From assembly GCA_035236585.1 (NCBI GenBank), contig CP141130.1, positions 32,065,501 through 32,129,500 of the forward strand: a DNA stretch of 64,000 nt. The letters are read 5' to 3'. The notes below the pieces were generated by a model, which was not told the DNA's origin, did not search any database, and saw only the letters and a program-made list of their open reading frames with translations. This stretch comes from Warburgia ugandensis. Lineage: Eukaryota > Streptophyta > Magnoliopsida > Canellales > Canellaceae. A program made the position numbers and the translations under genes. Positions 1 through 16,700 of this stretch are shown here, piece by piece; positions within the stretch are counted from its first letter, which is position 1, and each line of letters begins with the position of its first letter.

Positions 1-589
1 TTAGGACGGCATTCAGGAAATGGTATAGTCACTATGAGTTTTTGGTGATGCTTTTGGTTTGACAAACATGTTTGTATTTTTCATAGATCTTATGAACCGG
101 GTCGTTTGAGCTTACTTGGCCAAGTTTGTGATTGTGTTTGTGGATGACATTCTTATAAACTTCATGAGCAGAGAGGAGCATAGGGAATAGTAGCATATTG
201 TCTCTAGTACCTTGTAGACTCACCACTTTGTTTACTAAGTTATGAAGGTGTGAGTTATGGTTAGAGTAGGTGAACTTCCTTAGCCATGTCATCTTAAAGG
301 ACGGAGTGGCAGTTGACTAGGCAAAGGTTGAGGCAATGATGGATTGAGATTAGTATTTTCCTCGGTCTTATGGGCTTCTATTGCAGGTTTAATGAGGGGT
401 TGTCCAGGATTACATTACCTTCGACCGCACTAACTATGAAGGAGACAAAGTTTGTGTGTATTGATGCATTTGTGATGAGCTTTCACACGCTCAAGAGGAC
501 ACTTACCTCTGCACCAGTGTTGACCTTACCAGTAGGCAATGGTGGTGGTTTATTATAATGCGTTTGGTAAGAGACTTGGTCGTGTGCTA
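1..589 (+). mobile_element. Element C: Ty3/gypsy reverse transcriptase and RNase H fragment, truncated by window edge
   Basis: Decayed pol of a Tekay/Del-like Ty3/gypsy element. Translation shows the family's RT stretch around the HYEF.VM motif and the VDD-containing strand near 130-180, then the RT/RNase H connection (GFYCRFNEG, TSAPVLTLP) at about 370-540 and the start of RNase H. It matches the intact-looking RT of the Tekay copy at 48.3-49.1 kb in order and wording. The frame is broken several times. The same element continues at 8906 after a nested insertion. Family assignment is by recognition of these motifs and the chromodomain found later in the same element; the left end lies outside the window. 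Confidence 0.85.
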
Positions 590-591
590 AC
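587..591. repeat. Target-site duplication CTAAC (left copy)
   Basis: CTAAC directly precedes the left LTR at 592 and recurs at 8901-8905 directly after the right LTR. A 5-bp duplication is what gypsy-type integrases make, and it fixes the ends of the nested element. Confidence 0.8.
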
Positions 592-2547
<1,956 letters not shown>

Positions 2548-2565
2548 TGGCGCCATTACCAGAAC
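2548..2565 (+). promoter_or_regulatory. Primer-binding site, tRNA-Asp-like
   Basis: TGGCGCCATTACCAGAAC follows the left LTR and resembles the tRNA-Asp-complementary site (TGGCGCCGTTGCCGGGGA) used by Athila-type elements, with a few mismatches. It would prime minus-strand cDNA synthesis. Confidence 0.75.
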
Positions 2566-5500
2566 CTGCTACAGAGTTTTCATAAAATTTGATAAAAAAA
2601 TCTAAAAAATTAAGAAATAATTTTTTTAGAAAAATAAAAAATCTAGGAATTGCATTATTTGAGCATTCTAAGCATTTTGAGGTGCATTTTTCAATTTTTT
2701 TAGTACATTATTACTTTATTTCCTAAATTTTGATACTAATTGCTATCCTTATTTTTACTAAAAATTAGAATATAGGGAGAAATTCAAGGACATCAATTAG
2801 GATAGTCACATTTTATATTAAATGAATTGTAGAGAGGACACATTGTATTTTATTTTAATTACAATTCATTTAAAAGGGTTGTAATAATACAGGTCAAGGG
2901 TGGGCCATCGTAACTTAGAAGTGGTGGCAGAATGTAAATGGTCCCACCCTTGTCGAGAAGACTTTATTCAGGACCCCACTGTGAGCGATCCTCACTTCTT
3001 AAAATTTCTAGATTAGGTTTTTTATTATTGGAATAACTTTGCATTATTTGGTAGTATAATTGCATATAAAAGCATACTTTATATATGTTGCATTTTTTTA
3101 GGGTTGCATTAGTTTATTATTTTTAACTACATTTTAGGGCGTTTTTATTGCTTTAAGGTAATTTATATGTTGACTAAACTGCAATGGAGTGTGAAAATTG
3201 ATTAGTAAGGGCATCAGACCCCATAAGATTAAGGGTGGATTTCATCACCACCTCTTGGCCCACTTAGGATAATCACTATAAGTGTATAACCCAACCTTTT
3301 ATATTAAATTAAAATCAATTATAAGAGACCTATAAGGACACATGTTCATAGGATGCTCTTGGAAGGAGGTGACCCAATTCCACTCTAGTGGCCCCTATTT
3401 AATCGACTATGTTGGTATTTAAACAACTAGCTCTGCCAGCACATTCTATGACTTAGACTACCTATGCCTAGCAGCTAATTAGGATAGGATCTACTTGGTA
3501 AGCAGTGGGGCAAGTCTAAAAGAGAGGAGTTTTAGATTGGGCTAATGTAAAAGCTTCTGCCCCATACAAGTTCTAGACAATCAAATTGTCTACTTGCTAT
3601 CCTTAGGGTTGTTTGAATTTTGTACTCTATCATTAGCATTTAAGTTGTATTAGTTAGATAGTAAAAAAAAAAAAAAGGATAGAGAGAGAGAGAAGCACTC
3701 TTTCGTTGTATACAACAATTTCTTTCATTGTATACAAAGTTGAGAGCAATGGCTTACCAAGTGGGGGATAGTATTGTCAATCCTAAGCCTATACATTACG
3801 AGGGTTTGTATGAAATAGAAATAGGATAAAATCTTGACCTATCTCATACATTGATAGATAGGATGGATAGGTTGAATAGTTTATATATTTACATGCAAAC
3901 TACTAAGACATTTCAATAACCTCAGTATGAGAATTCATGCACCTATTCTGACCACACATATCCCACTAATTTATGGCCATCGAGCTCCGCATACAATGAC
4001 TATTATCATGAGCGAGTAGATGTTTCTAGTGCATTTACACAACCTAGCAACAACTACTATCCTGAGGTAGATCATCAAGACTACAATGGATGGGCTAGGC
4101 ATCATGAACAACAATGGTCTTAGGATTATTAATCATATTAGAAAGAACCAGCATGGTCCTACCCTGATTAAACTTACCAAAATTATTTAGAAAATTAGGG
4201 ACAACCATCATGGTTCTAACGTGATCAATCCTTTCCTAATACTCCAATGCCACAATAGTATGAACCATTCGAGTCAATGTCTTCAACACAAAATGAACAA
4301 TCATTCGACAAGACCCCTAAGTTATTTATGGAATCAACTAAACAATGTTGTGAACAAATGGGTCGACTCTATGGTTCATTTATAGAAAGGGTTAGAGAAT
4401 TTGAACCATATGGGAATAATGAGGAACAATATATTAATGATGATAAGATGGAAACTTTATGTAATCATTCTGAGCCAAAAAACCCATAACCATCCATAGA
4501 ATCCTCCAACTTGTACCTATTCAAGCAATGTCTTGCTCCTTGTTATGATTATGATGAAGAGACATCCATTGAGGAAGAGAATGAATTCTTAGAAACTTCC
4601 AACCCAGAACCACTCAAATCATGTCCTGCTTATTCTTATGAATTAGATGAAGGCACATCCATTGATGAGGTGAAATAATTGTTGGAGATTGTGCCATTAA
4701 TGAGCACTTCTCAATGGCAAGCCAGGGTAGGCCCCCTACATAGCCTAATATTCAAATTGAGCCATGTCAAGAAGAAAAACTACTTAACTTGGACCTACAG
4801 GCTTTATTTGAACAACCACAAGATAGTCATGTGGGCTCATATGAAACCTTACCCATGCTTATAGAATAGGAAGAAAAAGAGTCAATTGATGTATTTGTCC
4901 TACATCAACCAACTTTAGGTTACACATCACAAGAGAATAAGGGTTTAAGTATAGCTATGTCCCTCCTTTAGTAGTACAAGAACAAAGTTTTAGGGAAGGG
5001 CATAGTTAGATTATATCCCCATTTTAGGATAATATTAGGGAACTTGAGGAAAAAGATAAACTAAATGCAATGGTCATTATTCTCCTTAAAATTGGTTTAG
5101 AGAGGGACAATTCATCTCGTATTGATCCCAAGCAATTCACGGTAGGTCAAAATGTCATTGTATTATCACTACCTCAAAATACAGGGTGAAAGAATTATAT
5201 TGACTATCGTAAAATATTAAAAATGGGGGATCATCAATATGATTCCCCACAACTCAAAATCATAGTGATCTATGGTGTCTTAATGTTACCACCACCAAAA
5301 ATCTCCAGGTGGAGGCAATACATAGATTACCGCGAGATTTTGAAGTGGCATGATAAATCTTCCTATTTCATTGATAGGATTAGGATACATTAGGATATGT
5401 CTGGTCAAAGTTGTTAAGCTTAGTGCTCTTTAGGAGGCAACCCAAAAGTGTTTTTTCTTTCAAATTTTAGTATTCTATATCTTTCCATCATCATATAGGG

Positions 5501-6752
5501 TCCTATGTTTTTAAATATTGAGGACAATGTTTCTTTCATGTTGAAGGGGGGGTTGTAGAATTCTACCAAATTTTAGTTTTTGTTAATTTCCAAAAAAAAA
5601 AAAAAAGAATGAAAATTTTACTTCTTTTTTTTTTGTTTGAAAATTTTAGTTCAATTCCATTGTGATTGAATTTATGGTCTACATCACATTCTCTCATTAA
5701 TTAAACATGAATAATTCATCATTCTACTCACTTTCTAAGGATTCCATGAAAGCTAAATCTCAAATCACATCTATACATACGGTTGCATATAAATCGACTA
5801 AGATGATAAATAGTTATAATTTGGAGATCTTAAAGAATGTAGAATAGTAGAAAAGAGATTCAAAAGTGTTAAGAATGTAGAATAGTAGAAAAGAGATTCA
5901 AAAGTGTTACAAATGTAGAATAGTAGAAAAACAAGAAATATTCACTTCAGGAAAACAAAGTAAAGAAGAATTATCAACCTTAGTAGAAGACCTTTACTTA
6001 TTTTTGAAGAATTTTGAATACCCTTTATATCCCTCCTTTTGTACCCTATCCTAAGCCTTCATTTAGTCCCAGTCAAGACCTAATGATTTTATGATGAATG
6101 TAGTCTTGATAAGGATATGAAAATATAGGATTTAAAGAGTAATATTTCTAATAGTTCAAAGGTAATGGCATCTTATTATTTTTAAAGGGATCAAAACTAC
6201 AATCCTTAGTAACTCCCATTCCTTCATGAGTATAGGTGAGATAAATTCATTTTTATTGACTCTGCTCATATATTTAATAGATATTATTTGAACCTTCATC
6301 TGAGAGATTTTATTTCTGAGTGTATGTCATTAGTGAGGATTAAGGTCAAAAACATATTTCAAAAGGAGTTTGAGAGTTGTAGTCTATTTAGAGATAAAGA
6401 TTATTCTATATGTAAACTCTACACATTCTTTGAGATCTAAGCTAAATTTAGATGTGTTTAGCATATGGGTAGAGTTTGAATTTTTTATTCACATGCTAAA
6501 GTTGATAGATTTATCTAAGGAAAAAGTGGAAATTGACTTGAAAATGTTATTTTGGAATTTTGTGGGTATATTCACTACAAACCCTCATGAGGCATAACTT
6601 GTCTACTAGGGGTAACCTAGGGGTTGAAGGGCTTGTTGCATGTGCTAAATGCAATTGTGTGAGTACCTACAAAAATAACAATTGCATTACTTCCAATAAA
6701 TTGGTTTCTCGCATATTTTTGCTAGGGATTAGCAAATTGCTGGTTGGGGGTG
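2566..6752 (+). other. Internal region of the LARD-like element; decayed gag-like reading at about 3.75-5.4 kb
   Basis: No RT, integrase or protease is recognisable. From an ATG at 3749 (MAYQVGDS...) to about 5.4 kb the + strand reads as a broken acidic, Tyr/Asn/Gln-rich protein with stretches such as NNYYPEVDHQDYNGWARHH, similar in character to repeat-rich proteins in plant LARD elements (recognition only). The readable pieces at 4277-4489 and 4679-4864 belong to it. 2566-3740 and 5560-6750 are AT-rich with poly-A and poly-T runs and no gene that I can support. A G-rich tract at about 6745-6752 precedes the right LTR and could be the polypurine tract. Confidence 0.6.
5835..5930 (+). repeat. 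Tandem repeat, 38-bp unit, about 2.5 copies
   Basis: GAATGTAGAATAGTAGAAAA followed by GAGATTCAAAAGTGTTA repeats with a 38-bp period: 5835-5872, 5873-5910 and a partial third unit. Copies are nearly identical, so this is a fairly recent local duplication within the internal region. Confidence 0.9.
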
Positions 6753-8900
<2,148 letters not shown>

Positions 8901-8905
8901 CTAAC
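8901..8905. repeat. Target-site duplication CTAAC (right copy)
   Basis: Matches 587-591. Element C RNase H wording resumes directly after it. Confidence 0.8.
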
Positions 8906-9104
8906 ATAACATGTAAAGGTGATTTCCTATGAGTCGTGAGAGTTGAAAATACTTGAGCTAAAGTACCCCACACATGATTTAGAGTTGGCAAAAGTGATCT
9001 TTGCACTAAAGATCTAGTGACATTACCTCTCTAGGGAGACATTTGAGATTTTCATTGATCATAAGAGCTTCAATTATTTCTTCACGTAGAGTGAGATGAA
9101 TTGA
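8906..9104 (+). mobile_element. Element C: RNase H fragment
   Basis: Translation gives [20 protein letters not shown] and then FEIFIDHKSFNYFF, the RNase H wording of Tekay-like pol (compare [19 protein letters not shown] and [12 protein letters not shown] at 49.24-49.36 kb). It continues the RNase H begun before 589. Broken; ends at the CAATT duplication of the next insertion. Confidence 0.88.
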
Positions 9105-9109
9105 CAATT
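9105..9109. repeat. Target-site duplication CAATT (left copy)
   Basis: CAATT at 9105-9109 recurs at 15970-15974; element C wording flanks both sides. Confidence 0.7.
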
Positions 9110-11014
9110 GATGTGTTTTAAAAATAATTGCAAGTGAACAGGTCCACTATAGCATAGACATGACAAGTATGGTCCATCCATAGAGACTCTATAATTAATG
9201 GATTTTAATTAAAAATCTATTTTAACAACTTTAACCTAGCTAAATAATATATTTAATTACCTAAAATGCTAAAAATCATAAATAAATGCTATAAATTAAA
9301 CCTATGCCTAGTAATCAAAACTCAAATATATTAGAAATCAATACTTTTAAGGACTAAGCTATCTAAGTTATTTTTACTCATGTTATTAGAATTAAGATGT
9401 TTCTAACACACAAAAAATATCTCTTTTAAAGCTCTCTTTAATATTTTCTTAATACTAGTTTCTTCGCATGATTCTATACTTATTCAAAGTATAGCTAGTC
9501 TTCTTAGGGTGTCGACTATCAAAGATTCTTGTATAGTCACATTTTTTTTTTTTACTATACCCACTATCAGTTTTTATTGAGCAATCACTAAGTATGTAAA
9601 TCTAGAGTGTTAAAATTTTAATATTAATATTAAAGCATTTCTTTGACCTAGAGTCACCTAATCATAAAAATACCTATTTCAATATACTTATCATTCTAAT
9701 CCCTAGATGAGATAATTTAATAAGTGTATGAATCTAACTAATCTACTTCTAACAAGTATCAAAAGCGAATCAACATTAACATGAAAAGAAATATGAACAT
9801 AAACTAAAGAAAAATAAACTTTAACTAAAAGAAATTATTACAATAGATGATTACTAGTATGAAAATAAATAAACAAAAGAAAACTATAGGTGATAACAAA
9901 ATTACTAAAAGATTCCTCCATGTCACTTGAAACAATTCTTCAATCAACTTCTCTACCTCGCACACTACTGCCAAACTTTGCATCATCCAAAATAACACAT
10001 TACTCTTATTGTGTTAAACAGTAAGTGTCTATGGTTTTTCCAATAGCCACAACCCATATGAGAGATTTTACACTAAAAATACATGTTTTCTACATGTAAT
10101 ACCAAGGTAGAGAGAAAGAGATATGGAAAGGCTTGTAAATGGAAAGATCTTAGAGATATGAATGGATGGAATGATAGAGGCTAGGATGGAAGTATAGCGA
10201 CATAATTTTTAGATCTAGAAGATGAAGAGAAAAATTAGAAAAAAAAATAAGGTAAAAAAATAATAATTAAGGCATGATAGTGAAAGTAAAATTTGGTGTG
10301 AAAAGGGGTGAATGGAAGAAGGTGTTAGGGATGAAATTTTTTTGTAGAATTTTTTGGACATGTCAAAATGAAAAATAAAATAGTGGGGAAAGGTTAGAAA
10401 TTTTGGTAGAAAAGATTGAAAATAGGGTATGAAAGGGACAAATGAATGCAACAGTTATAAAATGAGTTCTAGGTGGATATTTTGGTGGTTTATATAGGAT
10501 TAGATGAAAGGCTAGGGACATGACTTTGAAGGTGAGATGAAGTGTAAAAAAAAAATGAAAGAAAAATATTAAATGAAAGAAAAATGGCAAGCCTTTCTTA
10601 CCTCTTCTCTTTTCCTTTGGTGTTCCTCCCTTTAGGATGTTCTCCCCTTGTATTTGATCAATTAATGTGATCTATATTGTTGAGAACTCCTATTAGTTCT
10701 CCCCTCTTTCTCCTTCTTTTCTAGATTATGGAGCAAGGGAATGGAGAGAGTGAGAATGAAATGAATAATCTCTTATATTTAGATTTTTGGAGTGGAAGCA
10801 CTAGGGAATGGAGGGTGGAGATCGTATGAGTCAAAGGAAGGATATATAGTGGGGATTTAATCAAGGAAAAGAGGTTAAAAATAGGGTTGGAGTCATGTAA
10901 TCCGTGGGGATAAGAATGTAGTTGAAAAAGATGGGGATAACGAGGAAAGGAAAAATGGAAAAATGGGAAGGAGGATAGGTTAGGGGAGGAAAGAGGAAAG
11001 GGAGGAAGGGAGGA

Positions 11015-14000
11015 TGTAATACTAATGAATATGTAAATCTCATATAATATATAAGAAATTTACAAAAAGGAGGGATTATTTTTCTAAGTATTTACTAATA
11101 GTCTATAAGTAATTAGAGTGTTGGAATGATGGATTAAGATATTAATTAAGGAGAATAGAAGAGAGGAGCACTTGGGTTAGGTGACAAGCATGCAACTAGC
11201 CCCAACTCGTATGAAATTTAAAAGGGCTAGTGGAGCTTGCATGTATTCCCATGCCCTTTAGTGGAAATGAAAAATAAAGAACTAAAAACCTATGTAGGAA
11301 ATGAAAAGGAACACTTGGAAGGCTTGAAGGAGAAAGGGAAAGAAAGAGTACAACTTATAGCCATAGAAGATGGAGTTGAGTGGAGATCAAAACCCCAAAA
11401 TCCCTCATCTTGAATACTCATGCTTGAGGAAGATGGGAGATGAGAGAAATCAGTAATAAGCAAGTAGGAGGGGCAGGATTTTAACAAGGAAAAGGGGGTT
11501 GGCTGTGTGAAGCTTGGCTGCAAAATTCTGAGGTAGGAGGCATGGGAAAACTTGTAGTCTTCCACTTAAAAACAAAGTGTTTCAGGTGCTCAAAGGTTAG
11601 GGAAGGTGAAGAGTGATAGTGGGCAGTTATTTTAGTGAAAAGTGGGATAACAGCTAAGGTGTTTGGGGTTCAAATGTGGAGTAGGATGGCGGCACTGCTG
11701 GTTGATTGCACAACCTATAGGGATCACGAATTTTGCACCCTAAAACCCACTTTGTTATGGGTTGGTAAGGATCCTAAGCAAAGAGAGAAGCAACTGTAGT
11801 GTTTTATCAACCTAAAGGTAGGGATTTTAAGTTGGAAGAGGTTAACGCTAGCTTGCTTAACTTGGAATGTGTAAGCATGTTGAAAATCTGCAAAAATTTC
11901 TCTAACCTACATCTATGACTTATTTTGAGTTTAGTAGTTGAATTTTGGATGAAATATTACATGGGTTATCTCTAGTTGTTTACTACTCACTTGTTGTTGA
12001 AATATCATAGTTGCTACGCATGTAAGTAAGAAGTTATACCCTAGGTGATTGTTTTCAACATTTACTTGTAAATCTTGAAATTGCACTCCTTAGGGATTTT
12101 TGCTTAAGTTGAGTTAAATATTCACATGAGTATTTCCTAACTACGTATTATATGCTTCTTGTTGGATTATTATGATTGTTATGGCAGTTCATAGGAGGTT
12201 AAACTCTAGGAGCATTAATCTTAGCTCTATTAGGAAAACTGTATTAGGGCAGACTACAAGAAACTCAGTTTATAAGCTATATATGTTAAAACTTGGTTTT
12301 GTTGGAATTCATTTTCAAAGAACTTCAATTTATGTGAAATTAATGGATTCCTAATGTTTGTAAATCATTCCATCAATTATATGTTATGTATGTTCTAAGC
12401 ATTGCTTCCATAACTTTCAGTAAAATACTATTCAAATGGATTATAGGTAAGCATATGAGTTTTAGCTTCTTTCACCTTCATAAAGTCATGAAATTTTGAT
12501 GGTTGGAGTTGGGATGTAATGTTTATGACTGTGGGGAGGTGAATTTGGAATGATTTTGGGGTAAGTTAGTGCATGATTCAAGCAAAGAAATGGGACGTCC
12601 CACATTGGCCTATTTGGATAGGAATGAGACGTCCTGCTCCCTTTGATGTTTATGTGGGTTTTGGTGTAAGGAAAGCTTGGGGAGTTTGAAGGAAAATGTT
12701 CCTACAGAATTGGCCTTGAAGTGTAGATAAGTGTGGAAGTGATTCCTATACATAAATGGAGTGTATGACAGGGTTTTCCGAGGAAAATTTCTGATGCAAG
12801 TTTCTACAAAAATCTGCAGGAAATTGGCATCCAAAGATGGCATAAAATGACTATCATTCCTTTCACTTTTGTGGTGGAATGATTGAGGACTTGAAGGTGG
12901 TTGTGTATATGTACTTAAGAACCAATGGTTGCTAATATTCATAAAGGATTTGAAGGACAAAATTTGACATGAATTCTTACTTGTTTCTATAGAAAAGTTT
13001 CACTCTTTCAAGTATGAAAAGAAGTAAAGAATCATGCATGCACATATAGAATATGGAGACATGAATGTAGGTTTGTTATGGGCTTAAGATAAGGACATAA
13101 TGAGAAACCTTTCAAGTGGTGAAACACATTAATTTCATCGAAGTGGGAGACAATCATGGAGTTCAAATTCCATTACCAAAATAGGAATTTGATGCCTAGG
13201 ATTGTACCTCATTTTGGATGGTATTTGGCCATGTGAAAGTTTCAAACAATGGTTGCAATAACTTAGCTAAGTAGGTAACATAAAACCTAAGGGAAAATAT
13301 ATCTAAAGGTAACTTAGGGATGAAACCTATTCAATGGCTTTACACTCTTAGGCAAATAACATTATAAGTTAAAATAATTTAGTGAAGACATATAAACCTT
13401 AAGGAAATATGACCCAAAGTGGAAATCATGTTTACTCCTGGCCTAGAGTAGAACACAAAACTAAATCTTTTGGTAATCCTAACATGCACTCGATCAATTT
13501 AACAAGATTAATCTACAATGTGTTCTTACAAATTAACATGAACAAAATGCATCAAGGCATATATAAGGGTTTACTAGAGAATGTTTAAGGTGTATCTCTT
13601 GATTGTTGAATGGTAGTAGTTGCTTAAAGCTAAAAGGTTTCATTCCGGCTTACATGAATGCTCTTGAATATGTATGTACATGTAATACATGATGTTTAGA
13701 ATCATAAAAGCTAACATTGTTGTTCATATATTTTGAGCAAATGGAAATGCATGGTTGGATGTGAATGCTTATGTCCATGGGTAAGGCTATTGTACAATTG
13801 TGATGATGCTTGTATAAATGGCTCATAAATAATGGTTTTATTTTTTTTATTTCATGGCATTAAAACCTTAATCCTTTTGTGAATCAAGTTGTACTTGAGG
13901 AGGAAGGTGATTTGTTGATTTGATCAGATGTTTTAAGGCAAGCACTCATAGATAGCTATAAGACCTGAGAGGTTTTACTTTGATTTTGGAATAAAACCAC

Positions 14001-14670
14001 TCAACTATGGCTCAAGTAGGTAAACCCTAATGTGCATGCTCACTAAGCAGCTGTAAGGCCTAGTGATGGTTTAGCAGCGTTGTGCCATGGTCTAGGAGTG
14101 TTGGTCCCTATGGTTGAGAAGTGATGGACGCTATCCAGGAGTGTTGGACATGATGTATGATTGATGTCTATGAGCATTGGACCTGTCTAGGAGCATTGTG
14201 CAGTATATGATGTGATGTGTTAGAAGGGAGGTCTTTACCAATAGGATAGGTGTGCCAATATCCTTGCAATAGGACTAAAAGTGTCACCCTGTGCATGAGT
14301 GCAAGTATAGCATGCTTTTACGAGCATGATTGTAAAATTATTGGTTAGCTTTTCTTACTTGAGCAACATTATAGCATTCTTTACTTTGAGGGTTAATTGT
14401 AATCCTAATAACTTGTAAATATTTTGAATCACTTATGGAAAACTTATTTATGTGGTAATTTAAGTTGTGACTAGTGGCTCCTATGGTGAAGCAAAAATTA
14501 ATTTAACATATTTTCCCTTATTTTACTCTATGTATGAAGATTTTTCAGTGACATTTTGGTTTGTAGATAGGTGTTTCTAAATATCTATATTGTTGTTACT
14601 CTTCTAAAGTTGTTTTAGTAAAGAAAGGGAAATTTCTATATATCAATTTTTATAAAACGGGGGTGTGATA
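11015..14670 (-). mobile_element. LTR (probably solo) nested inside the family A solo LTR
   Basis: On the minus strand it opens TATCACACCCCCG at 14670, like many gypsy LTRs (TGT.ACACCCCCG), and closes ATTAGTATTACA at 11015. Flanks are GAGGA (11010-11014) and GAGAA (14671-14675), a likely 5-bp duplication with one mismatch. The family A wording (TTTCCTA..TTTCTC, then CCCTCC) continues across the gap, supporting both ends. No pol or gag wording was seen in the 3.66 kb. The minus-strand frames at 11290-11565 and 12610-12960 do not resemble a known protein. Confidence 0.65.
14085..14205. repeat. Irregular minisatellite with AGGAG(T/C)(G/A)TTG core
   Basis: The core TAGGAGTGTTGG, CAGGAGTGTTGG, GAGCATTGGAC and TAGGAGCATTG recurs about four times with 30-45 bp spacing. 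Copies are diverged. It lies inside the nested LTR at 11015-14670. Confidence 0.55.
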
Positions 14671-15969
14671 GAGAAAAACTAGGAAAAGAAGTTGGAATAG
14701 GAATAAAAAGAGGTGGGAGGCATGAAATGGCTTTTTGGTTGTGTTGGAGTTGAGAAATCTAGGATGAGTGCAAGCCAATAGATTAAAATGAGTGGTGGAG
14801 ATCTTTCCTACATAAGGTTTTGATTTGACTTTTCAATAAGGACAAGGTAGCTAGGGATTCATTCTTTTTTTCTCTTTCTCTCATTCAATAGATCATGCTT
14901 CAACCCTAGGATGGGTGGTTAAGATTTCCTTGAAGTCTTCCATCAAAAGAATGTAGTTTAATGCTTCTTTTCTTCTCAATCATTGGATTGGCATGCCCTA
15001 GATTGAACGACTAAGATTTTGTTGAAATTTTGTTATCCACCTTGATTCTCCTCACTTATTTTACCTCATCGAACCATTTTTATCTCCAACCAATCACATT
15101 CAAGAGAAAAATACATTTTTCCCTTTGAAGAATATGTTTTTCTCCTCCTTGAAACATGGCGGGCAGCCCACTGAAAATTTCTCCACAAATCATGGATCAA
15201 TCTTCTCTCTCTTGTATGGATTCATCCCATTGGTTAAAACTAAATCAAATAGATTCTCATTAGTTGCTTTAGGATGATGTTGGATATGGAATAATCTCAG
15301 CTAGTTTTCTTGAAATTCCCAAATGAAAACTAACCATAGATTTTCCATTTTTTGTCTCTCTCCTCCCTACATATTTTTCTCTACCAATCATACTCATAAT
15401 TCATGTATTCCATATAGATTTAAGGGGGATACATGAACTTTGTATGAAAAATTTGTGGTACACATGTAGGTGGTCTCCATTCTGAAGTCTAGAGAGAGAA
15501 AGTTAATGTTTTTAAATTCTAGCAGGCCTTGGCTTTAGTACTTCACATGAATGCTTCCTTTGACATGCGTAACACTTAAGCTTAACATAGAAGCTCCAAA
15601 AATGTGGTGGAATGCATGCATGCACATATGGAAGCTCTACCATCTAATGTTTTGATATTCATAGTCTCTTTTGTGTGAATAAGGTTCAGCGATGCTTCTA
15701 AGATTTCTAACTTTACTAAAAATGACATCAACACCCGTTCTGCATTCTGAACTTCTAGACTTCATTAAATTTGGTAAGTAGGCCCATGTTGATGCTCAAA
15801 CTTTAGATTATTCATCTTTTCAAGTTTAGAATGCTAAAAATACCCTTTTTGTAATTGTACCCTAATCTTGAAAAATGTAATAATAACCATAGATAGTGAT
15901 CTTTATGCTAAAATCAGAGTTAAAATGTGCTAAATATAGAGGTATTCTATGTAGTAATCCTAATCCTAT

Positions 15970-15974
15970 CAATT
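15970..15974. repeat. Target-site duplication CAATT (right copy)
   Basis: Pairs with 9105-9109. Confidence 0.7.
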
Positions 15975-16700
15975 GTGGAGGTAAATGAAGTACCTGAAGC
16001 CTACGAATTCACAATATAGTACGGCGTAGGGAAAGCTAATGTGGTGGTTGATGCCCCGAGTAGAAAGTCAAGATCAATGATTGACAATCTATCAGTTAGA
16101 TCAATGTTTACTAATAAAGTCATTCAGGTGCAGGCAGAGGATACAGAGATGCAGGCCTTGCGTGACAAGGTAGGTTTTACCAGGGGATAGGATGGAGGTG
16201 TCGTTTTCGGGGCATATTGGTTATGCCAACCATTGATGACTTGAGATGGGAGCTACTTCAAGACTCACATTAGTTGTGATTCGCTATTCATATTTGAGGT
16301 ACAAAAAGTACGGGGTCAAAAGGTTAAGAGAGACATTGGTGAGTATATAACACAATGTCTAACTTGTCAGTAGGTCAAAGCCAAGCATCAAAGGCCAGTA
16401 GGGATGTTGTAGACTTTAGAGCTTCCTGAGTGGAAGTGGGACCACACTACCACGAATTTCACTGTGATTCTACCTAGGACAGCAAGGGAATATGACTTGA
16501 TTTGGGTAATTGTTGATAGGTTGATGAAGTCTATCCATTTCCTTCCCATTCAACAAACTCATTATGTTGATAGCTTAGCAATGTTGTATGTTAAGGAGAT
16601 CGATCGTGAGCTTGCCTAGGACCCCTTTTAACTATTATTTCTAAAAGGAAAAATAGATTCACATTCAAGTATTGGAAGTGTTCAGGAGGCCTTGGGATCA
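15975..16700 (+). mobile_element. Element C: RNase H/integrase linker and integrase core
   Basis: Translation shows GKANVVVDAPSRKS at about 16030, the CLTCQ zinc-finger end of the integrase HHCC domain near 16360, then LPEWKWDHTT, IWVIVDRLMKSIHFLPIQQT and SLAMLYVKEI up to 16610: the integrase catalytic core of a Tekay-like gypsy element. It is broken in several places and cut at 16700 by a nested LTR. Confidence 0.9.

Larger units (their letters stand above)
9110..15969 (-). mobile_element. Solo LTR of a TAT/Athila-like family ('family A'), reverse orientation, itself interrupted
   Basis: Read on the minus strand, 15.64-14.67 kb is clearly homologous to the + strand LTR copies at 36.9-37.86 kb and 42.9-43.86 kb: a shared GGGCTG(C/T)CC(A/G)CC block, CCTTATTGAAAAGTCAAAT, AAAGATCTCCACC and CTCCAACA in the same order. 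At the other end (9110-9190) the minus strand reads GTCTCTATGGAT ... TTCACTTGCAATTATT, the typical LTR 3' end, directly against element C. With LTR start and end both against host sequence and no internal region, this is a solo LTR, net about 3.2 kb without the nested insert. No genes; frames at 10.2-11.0 kb are pyrimidine-tract artefacts on the minus strand. Confidence 0.75.
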
